From Terrabacter aerolatus (lineage in GTDB: Bacteria > Actinomycetota > Actinomycetes > Actinomycetales > Dermatophilaceae): a DNA stretch of 64,000 nt. Under the pieces are notes generated by a model. The model did no database searches. It was not told where the DNA came from and saw only the letters and a program-made list of their open reading frames with translations. Position numbers and translations under genes: made by a program. Shown here piece after piece: positions 27,803-36,934 of this stretch. The stretch covers positions 46,637 through 110,636 of the forward strand of contig NZ_BJYX01000016.1 of NCBI RefSeq assembly GCF_007991735.1, in the 5' to 3' direction. Position 1 is the first letter of the stretch, and each line of letters starts with the position of its first letter.

Positions 27803-28051
27803 TCATCCCCCGACGCCGTCGACCTCGGCGAGCACGGACCGCAGGAGCGCGGCCCCGACGGCCGCGGACCGAGCCCGCTCGCCGTCCCCGGCTGCGGCGT
27901 ACGCCGTCACGGTGCGGCCGTCGGTCGGGACGGCCTCGGCGTTCTCGATGGCGGCCACCGCGGTGCGCAGCACGCTCACGGCCGTGCGGTCACGCTCACG
28001 CATCGCCGTCGTCAGGCGGGATCGCAGGGCCGAGCGGAGCATCGAGGTCAT
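27803..28051 (-). CDS. Short GatB/YqeY-like protein
   Basis: An 82-residue helical protein. MLRSALRSRLTTAMRERDRTAVSVLRTAVAAIENAEAV matches the N-terminal half of YqeY-type proteins (short helices with a conserved R-D and LR-x-AIxNAE). About half the usual length, it lacks the C-terminal tRNA-amidotransferase-tail-like domain, a form seen in actinobacteria. Whether it acts on aminoacyl-tRNA is not known. Start at ATG 28051. Confidence 0.65.
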   Translation of the reverse strand: MTSMLRSALRSRLTTAMRERDRTAVSVLRTAVAAIENAEAVPTDGRTVTAYAAAGDGERARSAAVGAALLRSVLAEVDGVGG

Positions 28052-28106
28052 CCCGAGACCGTATGCCGTGGGCTGCACCGGGTGCCAAGGGTTTGGCGCG
28101 CGACCC

Positions 28107-28844
28107 TCAGGCAGCAGGCAGCAGACGGGCCCGCAGGAAGGCCACGACGGCCTCCACCGCGTCGGGGTGCCGGTGGTCCGTCAACGTGGCGTGCCCGGCG
28201 CCGGCGAGCTCGACCCGGATGAAGCCGTCACCGAGCACCCGCTCCAGCGTGTCGAACCGGGTGCCCGTGACCCAGTCGTGCCGGTAGCGCACCCCCAGCA
28301 CCGGACACCCCTGCGCGACCCGATCGGCGACGGCGCGGAGGTCCTCCGGACTGAGGTTGACGTCGGCGGCCCGTCTCGCCCCGACCGGCAGCGGGGTGGC
28401 CGGCTGGGCCACCACCGGCGCCACGACGGCCGGGTCGACCATCATCGCGAGGGCGAAGCCCCCCGTCACGCACATCCCGACCACCCCGACACCGGGTCCA
28501 CCCACCGTCGCGTGCACGGTGCGGGCCAGGCTGCGCAACCAGGCGGCGAGCGGCGCGGTGCGCCCGGCCGCGAACATCGTGAACTCGCGGGTGACGCACA
28601 GTCGCGGCACCACCCGCGCGGCCTCCCACGTGCGCGGCGGCGCGTGGGCGCTGCCGAAGAGGTGCGGCAGCACGACGGCGAAGCCGGCCCGGACGAGCTC
28701 GTCGCCGAAGTCGATGACCTCCGGCGTGAGTCCCGGGCTCTCGTGGATGACGATGACGCCCGGCCCGCTGCCCCTCCGGTAGACGGGATAGGCGCGTCCG
28801 TCCGCCTCGTGCCGGCCCGCCTCCCACTCCGCCAGCAGCGACAT
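28107..28844 (-). CDS. Dienelactone hydrolase family protein
   Basis: A 245-residue alpha/beta hydrolase. PGVIVIHESPGLTPEVIDF gives the oxyanion region with the DLH-type HE. The nucleophile is the Cys of GVVGMCVTGGFALAM (G-x-C-x-G-G, as in dienelactone hydrolases). The catalytic His is in GAGHATLTDHRHPDAVEAVV. It probably hydrolyses a lactone or ester; the substrate is unknown and no aromatic-ring genes are nearby. Confidence 0.88.
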   Translation of the reverse strand: MSLLAEWEAGRHEADGRAYPVYRRGSGPGVIVIHESPGLTPEVIDFGDELVRAGFAVVLPHLFGSAHAPPRTWEAARVVPRLCVTREFTMFAAGRTAPLAAWLRSLARTVHATVGGPGVGVVGMCVTGGFALAMMVDPAVVAPVVAQPATPLPVGARRAADVNLSPEDLRAVADRVAQGCPVLGVRYRHDWVTGTRFDTLERVLGDGFIRVELAGAGHATLTDHRHPDAVEAVVAFLRARLLPAA

Positions 28845-28902
28845 GCCAGTGACACTACGCCGACGCCCTGTCCCCCTCCCGCGACGAAGTTACGCTCACT
28901 CC

Positions 28903-29751
28903 ATGTCGACCCCAGCGACCGCGGAGCGCGGACGGTTTGCCGGACTGCTCGCCCCCTCCGAGCGTGACCCCGCACCGGTGACCGAGCCGACCGTGCGACG
29001 CGGCCTGCGCCGCGAGACGGTGCTCGTCCTCGGGGTCAGCCTCGGGTCCTCGGCCGTCTACGCCGTGCTCAGCATCATCGAGAAGCTGACCCGGCCCGTC
29101 CCGCTGTCGCAGCAGACGACGGCGATGAACCAGTCCGCGACGCCGGGACGGCCCTGGCTCGACCTCGCCTACCAGCTCGCCGGCATCGTCCTGCCGCTCG
29201 TGGCCGTCGCGCTCGCGCTCTACCTGCTCAACCACGTCCACCGGCCTGCGGTCGACGTGCGTGCCGGTCACTTCGTCGGCTTCGACCGCCGCGAGCCGGG
29301 CCGGGACCTGCTGCGCGGGCTGGGGCTCGCCGCGGTCATCGGCATCCCGGGTCTCGGCTTCTACTTCCTCGCCAAGGCCATCGGCATCAACACCCACGTG
29401 TCGGCCGCCAACCTCGAGGCGGTCTGGTGGTCGGCTCCGGTGCTCGTGCTGGCCGCCATCGAGAACGCCGTGCTCGAAGAGGTCATCATGGTCGGCTACC
29501 TCTTCACGCGGTGGCGCCAGACCGGGTGGTCGTGGCCGCTCGTCATCGGCCTGTCGGCCCTGATCCGCGGCAGCTACCACCTCTACCAGGGCTTCGGCGG
29601 CTTCGCCGGCAACATCGTCATGGGACTGGTGCTCGGGCTCGTCTTCGTGCGCACCCGCCGGGTCATGCCGCTCGTCGTCTGCCACGCGATCCTCGACACC
29701 GTGGCCTTCGTCGGCTACTCGGTCCTCACGTCCCGGGGCATCTCGCTCTGA
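28903..29751 (+). CDS. CPBP-family intramembrane protease (CAAX/Abi type)
   Basis: A 282-residue membrane protein with about seven hydrophobic segments. Motif 1 is the glutamate pair in ENAVLEEVIMVGYLFTRW; the usual following Arg is replaced by Val-Gly. Motif 2 is SALIRGSYHLYQGFGGFAGN, with a His ligand. Motif 3 is MPLVVCHAILDTVAFVGY (His/Asp). Members are glutamate intramembrane proteases related to Rce1; the substrate is unknown. It runs in the same direction as pmt, 56 bp upstream. Confidence 0.87.
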   Translation: MSTPATAERGRFAGLLAPSERDPAPVTEPTVRRGLRRETVLVLGVSLGSSAVYAVLSIIEKLTRPVPLSQQTTAMNQSATPGRPWLDLAYQLAGIVLPLVAVALALYLLNHVHRPAVDVRAGHFVGFDRREPGRDLLRGLGLAAVIGIPGLGFYFLAKAIGINTHVSAANLEAVWWSAPVLVLAAIENAVLEEVIMVGYLFTRWRQTGWSWPLVIGLSALIRGSYHLYQGFGGFAGNIVMGLVLGLVFVRTRRVMPLVVCHAILDTVAFVGYSVLTSRGISL

Positions 29752-29807
29752 CTCCGGGCACCGAGCGCCCGGCCGCGTGCGCGACCCACCCAGCCCCACT
29801 GCATACG

Positions 29808-31412
29808 ATGGCGCCCATGAACTCGGCCACGCAGGTGCGCGCCCGCCTGCTCGGGGACCCGGCCGACGACTTCCGCCTGACCCGACGCACCGCCGGCCGC
29901 ATCGCCTGGCTCGGCTGGGCCGGCCCGCTCTTCTTCACGCTCGTCGGTGGCTTCATGCGCTTCTGGCACGTGGGCGCCCCGCACCAGCTGGTCTTCGACG
30001 AGACGTACTACGTCAAGCAGGGCTGGTCGATGGTCCTCTACTGGTTCGAGATGAAGAACGACCCGGTGCTCCAGCAGGCCAACCAGGTCGACCAGCACTT
30101 CACCGCCAACGACCCGATGGTCTACGGCACCGAGGGCGACTTCGTCGTGCACCCGCCCGTCGGCAAGTGGCTCATCGGCTGGGGCGAGGCGCCGTTCGGC
30201 ATCCTCAACTCCTTCGGCTGGCGCTTCGCCGTCGCGCTCGCCGGCACCATCTCGATCTTCATGCTCGGGCGCATCGCGCGCCGGCTCTTCCGCTCCGACC
30301 TGCTCGGCACCGTCGCGGCCGCCCTGCTCGCCTTCGAGGGCCACCACTTCGTCCACTCGCGCACCGGGCTGCTCGACATCTTCGTCATGTTCTTCGGGCT
30401 CGCCGCCTTCGGGTCCCTGCTCATCGACCGCGACAAGGCGCGAGAGGTGCTCGCCCGCAAGGTCGGTGACCGCGCCCGGGCCGCGACCTCGTGGATGGGT
30501 CCGTGGCTCGGCTGGCGCCCCTGGCGCTGGGTCGCCGGCATCATGCTCGGCCTCTGCAGCGGGGTGAAGTGGTCGGGCCTCTACTTCCTCGTCTTCTTCG
30601 GGCTGCTCACCGTCCTGTGGGACCTCGGCGCGCGCCGGGCCGCCGGCGTGCGCGGGTGGTCGGTCGGCGGGGTCGTCAAGGACGCGCCGTTCGCGTTCGT
30701 GCAGGTCGCCGTGACGGCCGTCGTGACGTACGTCGCGACGTGGACGGGCTGGATCCTCACCAAGGGCGGGTCGTTCCGCACGTGGGCCCAGAACAACCCC
30801 GACACCGAGTACTCCTGGCTCCCGGACTGGTGGCGCTCGCTCTGGGCCTACCACCAGCAGATGTACGCCTCGACGCAGGCGATCACGAGCTCGCACCCGT
30901 ACCAGACGAACCCGTGGTCCTGGCTCATCCAGGGGCGCCCGACGTCCTTCTTCTACGAAGGCCCGAAGAAGGGCGCCGACGGCTGCCTCGTCGACCAGTG
31001 CAGCAAGGCGATCACCTCGCTCGGCACCGTGTCGATCTGGTGGGGCGGCACCCTCGCGATCTTCGTCCTGCTCTTCATGTGGGCGCTGCGCCGCGACTGG
31101 CGGGCAGGCGCCATCCTCTGCGCGCTCTTCGCCGGCTACCTGCCGTGGTTCTTCCTCGGCGACCGGACGATCTACTCGTTCTACGAGGTGGCCTTCGTGC
31201 CGTACGTCGTGCTCGCCTGCGTCTACGTCCTCGGTCTCGTCATCGGTGGGCGTGGCGCGTCGCTGACGCGTCGGAGGGTCGGGTACGGCGTCATGGGGGC
31301 GTTCGTCCTCGTCACCATGGGGCTCTTCGCGTTCTTCCTGCCGATCTACGTCGCGGACGTCATCCCGCTCTCGGAATGGCAGGCTCGCATGTGGTTCCCG
31401 AGCTGGGTCTGA
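29808..31412 (+). CDS. pmt: Protein O-mannosyltransferase (dolichyl/polyprenyl-phosphate-mannose type)
   Basis: A roughly 534-residue GT39 membrane enzyme that transfers mannose from polyprenyl-phosphomannose to exported proteins. The first loop contains VFDETYYVKQGWSM with the catalytic Asp-Glu pair, and HPPVGKWLIGWGEA and HHFVHSRTGLLDIFVMFF follow. At least nine hydrophobic segments are visible. The second conserved loop WSWLIQGRPTSFFYEGPKKG is also present. Starts at ATG 29808 (MAPMNS) or 29817; no Shine-Dalgarno, so leaderless initiation is likely. It is the homologue of Rv1002c, which normally sits beside rsmI. Confidence 0.94.
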   Translation: MAPMNSATQVRARLLGDPADDFRLTRRTAGRIAWLGWAGPLFFTLVGGFMRFWHVGAPHQLVFDETYYVKQGWSMVLYWFEMKNDPVLQQANQVDQHFTANDPMVYGTEGDFVVHPPVGKWLIGWGEAPFGILNSFGWRFAVALAGTISIFMLGRIARRLFRSDLLGTVAAALLAFEGHHFVHSRTGLLDIFVMFFGLAAFGSLLIDRDKAREVLARKVGDRARAATSWMGPWLGWRPWRWVAGIMLGLCSGVKWSGLYFLVFFGLLTVLWDLGARRAAGVRGWSVGGVVKDAPFAFVQVAVTAVVTYVATWTGWILTKGGSFRTWAQNNPDTEYSWLPDWWRSLWAYHQQMYASTQAITSSHPYQTNPWSWLIQGRPTSFFYEGPKKGADGCLVDQCSKAITSLGTVSIWWGGTLAIFVLLFMWALRRDWRAGAILCALFAGYLPWFFLGDRTIYSFYEVAFVPYVVLACVYVLGLVIGGRGASLTRRRVGYGVMGAFVLVTMGLFAFFLPIYVADVIPLSEWQARMWFPSWV

Positions 31413-31481
31413 GCCCTGGTTTCGACCTCCGGGCCGATTGGGTATGCCGGTCGGCGTGGTGTTATCGTTCCTTCGCACCCA

Positions 31482-31557
<76 letters not shown>

Positions 31558-31560
31558 GAC

Positions 31561-31610
31561 AGAAACCCCGTCCCACCTGCGGAAACACGCAGGAGGGGGC
31601 GGGGTTCTCT
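31561..31610 (+). terminator. Element-borne terminator downstream of tRNA-Ala
   Basis: AGAAACCCCG pairs with CGGGGTTCTCT, enclosing a smaller hairpin (CCTGCG/CGCAGG). It lies 4 bp after the tRNA. A close copy follows the right core at 43178-43227, so the element brings its own copy and can terminate both the tRNA and int transcripts. Confidence 0.75.
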
Positions 31611-31615
31611 CTTTG

Positions 31616-32698
31616 TCATCCGCCCGTCTCCCGCCGATGTGTCCCCCCGGTGTCCCCCGGGGTCACATTCAGCCTCGCCAGCCCCGCCAGATCGGCGCCT
31701 GTTCCGAGGTGGTGCAGGTAGCGGTTCGTGGTGCCGATGGACTCGTGTCCCATCCACGCCTGGACCGTCCCGGGGTCCACGCCGCGGGCCAGCCAGAGGC
31801 ACGCCGCGGTGTGGCGCAGGTCGTGGATCCGGCGGCCACGGCCCGTCGTCGACCACTGGAGCGTGCGGAGCACGGCCGACCGGTGCAGCTGCGACCCACG
31901 TTCGGTCGTCAGGACCAGGTCACCGGGAGCCTTGCCGACGCACAGGCCCACGACGATCGGCAGCACCCGGTTGGCGAGAGGGACGCGCCGGGACGACCGG
32001 CCCTTGGTCGACTTGACCGCGCCGCCCTCGGGTTGCGACCGACGGACCAGCAGCCCCGGCGTCGGGACCTCGACGACGTCAGCCACCCGCAGCGAGCGAG
32101 CCTCCGCCCAGCGCAGACCCGTCCAGGCCAGGACGACGAGGATGTCGGCGAGGCGTGGCGCGGTCGCGTACCACGTCGCGTAGACCTCCTCGAGCTCGGC
32201 CTCGCTGAAGGGGTCCATCTCGTCGGCCTCGTCCGACTGACGCGGCACCCGTATGCCGGTGACCGGGTTGGCCAGGATGAGCTTCTCGCGGACGCACCAG
32301 CTGAAGAAGGACGACAGGCTGGCGCGGTAGCGAACGACCGAACCCTCCGCGAGCCCGACGGCCAGCAGCGCCTCGAACGAGCGCGCGACCTCACGGCCGG
32401 AGACTGCCGAGACCTGCAGGGCCAACATGCTCGTCGGCATGAGACGGGGCAGGTCCTGGTCGGCGCGGTAGGTCTTGGCGGCCACCGTGACTCGCCGGAC
32501 CTCGAGCCACCGTTGCACGAGGGGCCTGACCCGCTCACGCCCAGCGCGCGGGTCGACCCCGCCGGCCAACGCTGCCCGCTCCCGGTCGAGCCAGGCCTTG
32601 GCCTCGCGGCGGGTGTCGAAGACCTTGCTGGCGACGCCGACGCGGCCGCTCTTGAGCCGGGCCCGGAAGCGGCCGTTGGGCATCTTGCTGATGCTCAT
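31616..32698 (-). CDS. int: Tyrosine site-specific integrase
   Basis: A 360-residue recombinase that inserts and excises the element at the tRNA-Ala site. It has an N-terminal arm-binding domain (SISKMPNGRFRARLKSGRV, AP2-like), a SAM-like core-binding domain (about 60-165) and a catalytic domain. Catalytic residues are visible: Arg in WTGLRWAEARSL, HDLRHTAACLWLARG (H-x-x-R), MGHESIGTTNRYLHH (His and nucleophile Tyr). The ATG at 32698 overlaps the xis stop (ATGA). The gene ends 59 bp from the tRNA, the normal pSAM2 layout. The frame is intact. Confidence 0.95.
   Translation of the reverse strand: MSISKMPNGRFRARLKSGRVGVASKVFDTRREAKAWLDRERAALAGGVDPRAGRERVRPLVQRWLEVRRVTVAAKTYRADQDLPRLMPTSMLALQVSAVSGREVARSFEALLAVGLAEGSVVRYRASLSSFFSWCVREKLILANPVTGIRVPRQSDEADEMDPFSEAELEEVYATWYATAPRLADILVVLAWTGLRWAEARSLRVADVVEVPTPGLLVRRSQPEGGAVKSTKGRSSRRVPLANRVLPIVVGLCVGKAPGDLVLTTERGSQLHRSAVLRTLQWSTTGRGRRIHDLRHTAACLWLARGVDPGTVQAWMGHESIGTTNRYLHHLGTGADLAGLARLNVTPGDTGGTHRRETGG
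31639..31659. repeat. Candidate integrase arm site, left copy
   Basis: GTGTCCCCCCGGTGTCCCCC plus one G: two GTGTCCCCC units separated by CG. The same 21 bp occur at 43028-43048 near the other end of the element, in the same orientation. This copy overlaps the 3' end of int. Confidence 0.6.
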
Positions 32699-32907
32699 GC
32701 CGCCATCCGTTCCAGCCACTTGGTCACGTCCTCCGGCCGGTACCGCGGGGCGTACGGCGACAACCACACCACCCGCGGACCGTGTCCCGTCTGGCGCCAC
32801 CGGCACAAAGTTGCCGGCGAGACCTGCAGTGCGGTGGCGACCTCGCGTGAGGTCAGCAGCACCGGTAGAGGCGGCGGTTTCGGGTCGGTCGACTGCTCTG
32901 CTTTCAT
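32695..32907 (-). CDS. xis: Excisionase-like MerR-fold/HTH protein
   Basis: A 70-residue DNA-binding protein. LLTSREVATALQVSPATLCRWRQTGHGPRVVWLSPYAPRYRPEDVTKWLERM is the helix-turn-helix_17 (excisionase) pattern. It directs excision together with Int. AAGGAG lies 7 nt before the ATG at 32907. The stop overlaps the int start; it begins 19 bp after rep ends. The three genes form one transcription unit. Confidence 0.9.
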   Translation of the reverse strand: MKAEQSTDPKPPPLPVLLTSREVATALQVSPATLCRWRQTGHGPRVVWLSPYAPRYRPEDVTKWLERMAA

Positions 32908-32926
32908 GCGTGGACTCCTTTCTCGG

Positions 32927-34468
32927 TCAGTTCTTCTCATTGCGGTTCGCTGCTCGTTCTTGGGCGTACTCGCGGGCGCGGGCGGCGGCGGCCTTGGCGA
33001 GCTCGGTGTCGCCGTCGGTGTCCCAGCCGGTCCCGGCGTAGGTCCAGTGCCCGATGACGAGGGTGGTCTCCTCGGCGTCGTCGGTGAGGAGGTCGTCGAT
33101 GTCGCGGACGTCGAGGGTGCGTCCCTCGCGGTGCGCGGCGGCCAGGGCCCGTTCGTACCGGACCCGTCGCCGGCGCAGCTGGCCGAGCGTGGTCGAGTAG
33201 CGGCGGGACTTCGTGGAGAAGTGACCGCGGAAGCCGAGCATGTGCCGCCACTTGAAGAGCAGCCCGTACGGGTTCTCTCGCACCGGGATCCCTTCGGCTC
33301 GCGCGTCGGTGTGGATCCGGTCGGTAACGGCCGCGATAGTCGCGCGCAGGCGCCGGGCGTGGGGGCTGTCGGTGTTCGTGGAGTCGGTGGCTGACTTCGT
33401 CGCGTACTTCGCGAGGTAGCCGGCGACCTGCTCTGGGGTCAGGGCCCGGTCCGGGTCGTCGGTACGGCGGGCCGTGGCGATGGGTCGGGCGTCGAGCTGG
33501 GCGCCGAACCGCAGCCGGCGCGCCAGGTCATCCTCGTGCAGGGGCGGGGCCTCGAAGCTAACGCCGGCGGCGGCCTGCTCGACGAGGACGGCGAGCAGGG
33601 CCGCAGTCATGCCGGCGGGAGCGGCAGCGAACCCTTCCACTGTCTTGGGCCCGTCGAGGCGGATGAGGGCGTGGAAGTGGACGATGCCGCGCTGCTGGTA
33701 TTCGGCGACCTTCGTGTACTGCACCGTCACCAGCTGCGGCAGCCGCGCCTCCGGGACGCCGACGTGACGGGCCAGGGACCGGCGCAGGTCGATGGTGAAC
33801 CGGCGCCACAGCTCGGGCGCCCACCACTGCCACACGAGGTGGCTCTCGTAGTCGTAGCAGTCCCGGCACAGCGGCTGCCCGAGCAGCTCGTCCTCGTCGC
33901 CGTGCCGGCCGTGGCAGACCGTCGGGCGGCCATGCGCACACACCCGGTTCTGGCCCTTCGGAGTGAAGGGGCGGCAGCGGCGCCCGTCGCGGGTGCCGTG
34001 CACCGGGCCGAAGGACGGCGCGGTGAGGGTCGCGAACACGAGTGGGTTCTCCGACACCGTGTCGGGGACGCCCTTGCCCCCGACGACGCCGGCCCGGATC
34101 ATGTGGAACGTGTCGGCCGCGTAGACGCGGGAACAGGACGGGCAGTCGGCGGCTCGGCGGTTGCCGCAGCGCACGTGCAGGACCCCGATCGAGCTGTCGG
34201 CCGAGGAGAACGAGGACAAGACTTCACCGGTGCGTGCGTCGACGGTCTGCGACATGCCGTGCAGCCGGATCGGCTTGGCGCAGTGCCCAACCCGGGACGC
34301 GGCCTCGGACCAGGCGTCGAAGTCCCGCGACAGCAAGCGCGCCAGGACCTGCGCCTCAGTCGCCGCGTCGAGGTGGCTCAGGTCGAGAGGGTGATCCGAA
34401 TGGTCATCGGCGTGCTGGGGGTGCAGGGGGACGGCGTCCCAGACGCGGTCTCGTGTTGCCCGGCTCAT
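32927..34468 (-). CDS. repSA: RepSA-type replication initiator
   Basis: A 513-residue rolling-circle-type replication protein of actinomycete integrative elements. It contains a cysteine-rich zinc region (HVRCGNRRAADCPSCSRVYAAD, plus CRDCYDYE). The HUH-like motif is QRGIVHFHALIRLDG with the HFH pair. Downstream is the tyrosine-containing helix VAGYLAKYATKSATD; Y-x-x-K is the expected nicking tyrosine context. The C-terminus is basic with helical repeats. The ATG at 34468 (MSRATRDR) is chosen; a longer N-terminus is possible. It would amplify the excised circle before transfer. Confidence 0.9.
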   Translation of the reverse strand: MSRATRDRVWDAVPLHPQHADDHSDHPLDLSHLDAATEAQVLARLLSRDFDAWSEAASRVGHCAKPIRLHGMSQTVDARTGEVLSSFSSADSSIGVLHVRCGNRRAADCPSCSRVYAADTFHMIRAGVVGGKGVPDTVSENPLVFATLTAPSFGPVHGTRDGRRCRPFTPKGQNRVCAHGRPTVCHGRHGDEDELLGQPLCRDCYDYESHLVWQWWAPELWRRFTIDLRRSLARHVGVPEARLPQLVTVQYTKVAEYQQRGIVHFHALIRLDGPKTVEGFAAAPAGMTAALLAVLVEQAAAGVSFEAPPLHEDDLARRLRFGAQLDARPIATARRTDDPDRALTPEQVAGYLAKYATKSATDSTNTDSPHARRLRATIAAVTDRIHTDARAEGIPVRENPYGLLFKWRHMLGFRGHFSTKSRRYSTTLGQLRRRRVRYERALAAAHREGRTLDVRDIDDLLTDDAEETTLVIGHWTYAGTGWDTDGDTELAKAAAARAREYAQERAANRNEKN

Positions 34469-35162
34469 TCCGACCACCCCCTTCCCTGTCCCGGGTGGGT
34501 GTGCCGTGCAGCTGATGCAACCCCGCGCTGCACGACACACCCGGTCCGAAAGGGCGGCCACTGAAAGCGTTGTCCGAGAAGGAGATGCCGGCGCCGCGGG
34601 AGTTGCTCACACGCCGGCCACATCAAGAGATCACGAAGACGATCACGAAGACGATGGCGGACCAGAAAAGGTGTGTGGTGTGTGACGGCAATTCGTGTGC
34701 ATGGCCTCTGGCCGGGGTGGGGAGCCGACCCCCAGGGCATCAAGCCCGCAGTTCTTATTAGTTCAGGTTTTTTTGTGTGGGTATGTCCGCACTCCCACCA
34801 TCCACAGGCGGGCGCCCGGAGGACGAAGAAACACGCCGAGAGTTTGGTACCTAGAAGACTCTCTTTCGTGGTCGATGAGAGGGCCGCACAAACGGCCGAG
34901 ACGCTGGAGCCGGGCTTGCGGAACCCGAGTGAGAGCCCCGAACCTTCAACCAATCTCAGCTGCGAGACCGACGGCTGCGGTGGACCTAGTGCCGTGGGCG
35001 GGCAGCCTTTGCCCACGTGCTGACGTTCCACCAGGCCCTCAACGCCTTGTCGACGACGGCGCGCTCAGGGAGGTCCTGTGCACTCAACGGGGGTCGGCCA
35101 TACGTAAGAGTGACGTTCAGCGAAGCGTCGACCCAGAAATGCAGGCAGTGCCACCATGAGTC
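34469..35162. other. Non-coding region upstream of rep and MFS; possible element replication origin
   Basis: No gene is supported in this 694 bp. It contains a 12-bp tandem repeat GATCACGAAGAC (34629-34652), an AT-rich patch near 34750-34775 with a T7 run, and a hairpin around CTCCC/GGGAG at 34770-34795. As the divergent region between rep and the transporter, it is a likely place for the double-strand origin and both promoters; this is inference. Confidence 0.35.
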
Positions 35163-36500
35163 GTGGGCTCGCTTGACTCCCAGAACGGCAGCGGCCGAGG
35201 GCTCCGATCGCTCTGGCGCCGGCTGGACTGGCATGCCCGCCTTCTGCTTGTTGCAGTCGTGGTTGACTCGCTGGGCACCGGGGCCGTTCTCCCAATCTAC
35301 GTCGTCTACTACCGCGACGTCGCGCACGTCCCCGTAACTCATATCGGCGTCCTCATCGCGCTTCCCCTTGTTCTCGGGGCGTTGACTGCCGCCCCTGCCG
35401 GCTACGCCACCGACCGTGTTGGGGTCGGGCCCGTACTCGCTCTCGGCTCCGTGCTGGCCGCGAGCGCCCAACTTGTGACCGCCACGGCACACAGCGAGAT
35501 CGGCTTTGGCATCGGCCTGGCGCTGCTGGGGCTGGGCATGGTCGGGGTCAACGTCGCGACGGCCACGCTGATCGGACGGACCATTCCACGACCGCTTCGC
35601 CAGCCCTTCTTCGGGATCAGGTTCATGACCATGAACGTGTGTTTCGCTGCGAGTGGGGCACTAGTGGCGTTCTACCTGACGTTGGACCATCCCCAACGCT
35701 TTCGCCAGGCATTCCTCGCCGACGCCGTTTCGTGGCTTCTCGCGTTGACGCTCTTCACGATCGTGTTGCACTCGCGCCCCCAGCCCCCGAGAGTCCTTGA
35801 GAACGTCCGGGCCAGCGGTTCGGAGCTGGGGGCTGCTGCTCCCTCTCGGGGATACCTGCGGCTCCTGCGCGTGTCATCGACGTTGCCACTGGTGACCCTC
35901 GCGTTCCTGCTTGGTCTCGTCGGCTATCCGCAGCTAAACGTGGCCCTGCCCGCGCTGGCTCGGTACGAGGGTGCTTCGTCGACGTCGATCGGGGTCGCCT
36001 TCGCTGTGAACGGCCTGGTCATCGTAGCCGCGCAGCTCTACGTCGTAGTGCGGCTGCAGGTCGTTCGCCGCACGCGGGCACTCGCGACTACGGCGCTCCT
36101 CTGGGGCAGTGTCTGGGCCCTGGCCGGTCTATTGGGTGTCGTACACGGCCCGGTGATGGTGACGCTGGTCCTTGCCTTGTGTACCAGCGTGTTCGCCGTC
36201 GGAGAGACGCTCCTACAGCCAACCCTGCCGGCCATCACCAACGATGTCGCCGACGACAGTGACCGTGGCCGCTTCAACGCCCTCACGAATGGAGCCGAGA
36301 CGAGTAGCTTCGTCGTGGGATCCCTGGCCGCAGGGTTGCTCATCGGGGCTGGGCTGATCCCGTGGCTACTCATCGGCCTCATCGTTCTGTGTGCTGGTGC
36401 CGTCATCGTGGCCGTCCACGTTCTCGAGCCACGCCTGCCGCGCGGCAGCAACGGCGTGGTGGCAGCACCCACGACATCAGCGTCCGTCGACCTCGCTTGA
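35163..36500 (+). CDS. MFS transporter (drug efflux-like), element cargo
   Basis: A 445-residue, 12-helix membrane protein. After an amphipathic Arg-rich start (LRSLWRRLDWHARLLL), helix 1 reads VVVDSLGTGAVLPIYVVYY. The loop 2-3 signature is GYATDRVGVGPVLALGS, close to the MFS motif A G-x3-DR. A second copy in the C-half is VRLQVVRRTRALA. It fits proton-coupled multidrug exporters; the substrate is unknown. The GTG at 35163 is the best start. Codon use is noticeably less GC3-rich than in chromosomal genes, as expected for transferred DNA. Confidence 0.88.
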   Translation: MGSLDSQNGSGRGLRSLWRRLDWHARLLLVAVVVDSLGTGAVLPIYVVYYRDVAHVPVTHIGVLIALPLVLGALTAAPAGYATDRVGVGPVLALGSVLAASAQLVTATAHSEIGFGIGLALLGLGMVGVNVATATLIGRTIPRPLRQPFFGIRFMTMNVCFAASGALVAFYLTLDHPQRFRQAFLADAVSWLLALTLFTIVLHSRPQPPRVLENVRASGSELGAAAPSRGYLRLLRVSSTLPLVTLAFLLGLVGYPQLNVALPALARYEGASSTSIGVAFAVNGLVIVAAQLYVVVRLQVVRRTRALATTALLWGSVWALAGLLGVVHGPVMVTLVLALCTSVFAVGETLLQPTLPAITNDVADDSDRGRFNALTNGAETSSFVVGSLAAGLLIGAGLIPWLLIGLIVLCAGAVIVAVHVLEPRLPRGSNGVVAAPTTSASVDLA

Positions 36501-36562
36501 TCCGGTCGGTGCCCAAATACCACGTCATTAGCGGCCGGTGCTTGCCGCCCCTCCACGGTCGA

Positions 36563-36934
36563 TCACGTGATCAGGTGTGCATGTCGGGACACTAGCCGCC
36601 ACGACTCGGACTCAAGGGTCCATACGTCAAGAACCACGCCCTCAGCCGTCACCGGTCCGGCGACTGCCTCACCGGCGGACGGTTCCCGTGCCTGTCGGAT
36701 GATGGACTCCACCACCATGACGCCCCCGAGGTCGAGCTCGCGGCAAACGGTGACGTGGAACCAGTGCCAGGAAACAGCACAGCTGGTGTCGATCCACCCT
36801 CGCTTGCCGCGATGGTTGTCGAGCAGCGGCATCGTCCAGATCATGCGGTCACTGACCATCGCGTCGAGGCGATGCATGTCACCACGCAGCACGGCCGCCT
36901 GAAGATCTTCCGTGACGTGCTGACTGTCGAACAT
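36563..36934 (-). CDS. NTF2-like/SnoaL-like (DUF4440-type) protein
   Basis: A 123-residue single-domain protein. HVTEDLQAAVLRGDMHRLDAMVSDRMIWTMP forms the N-terminal helices and first strand. VVLDVWTLESESWRLVSRHAHLI is the typical C-terminal beta strand pair. NTF2-like folds act as small enzymes, immunity proteins or ligand binders; no catalytic residues can be assigned. It is convergent with the MFS gene. Confidence 0.7.
   Translation of the reverse strand: MFDSQHVTEDLQAAVLRGDMHRLDAMVSDRMIWTMPLLDNHRGKRGWIDTSCAVSWHWFHVTVCRELDLGGVMVVESIIRQAREPSAGEAVAGPVTAEGVVLDVWTLESESWRLVSRHAHLIT

Noticed and set aside
34570..34761. A 63-codon open frame with a C-x-x-C pair next to rep
   Set aside because: It covers the tandem repeat and the AT-rich patch, has poor codon bias and no ribosome-binding site, so it is more likely part of the origin/promoter region.
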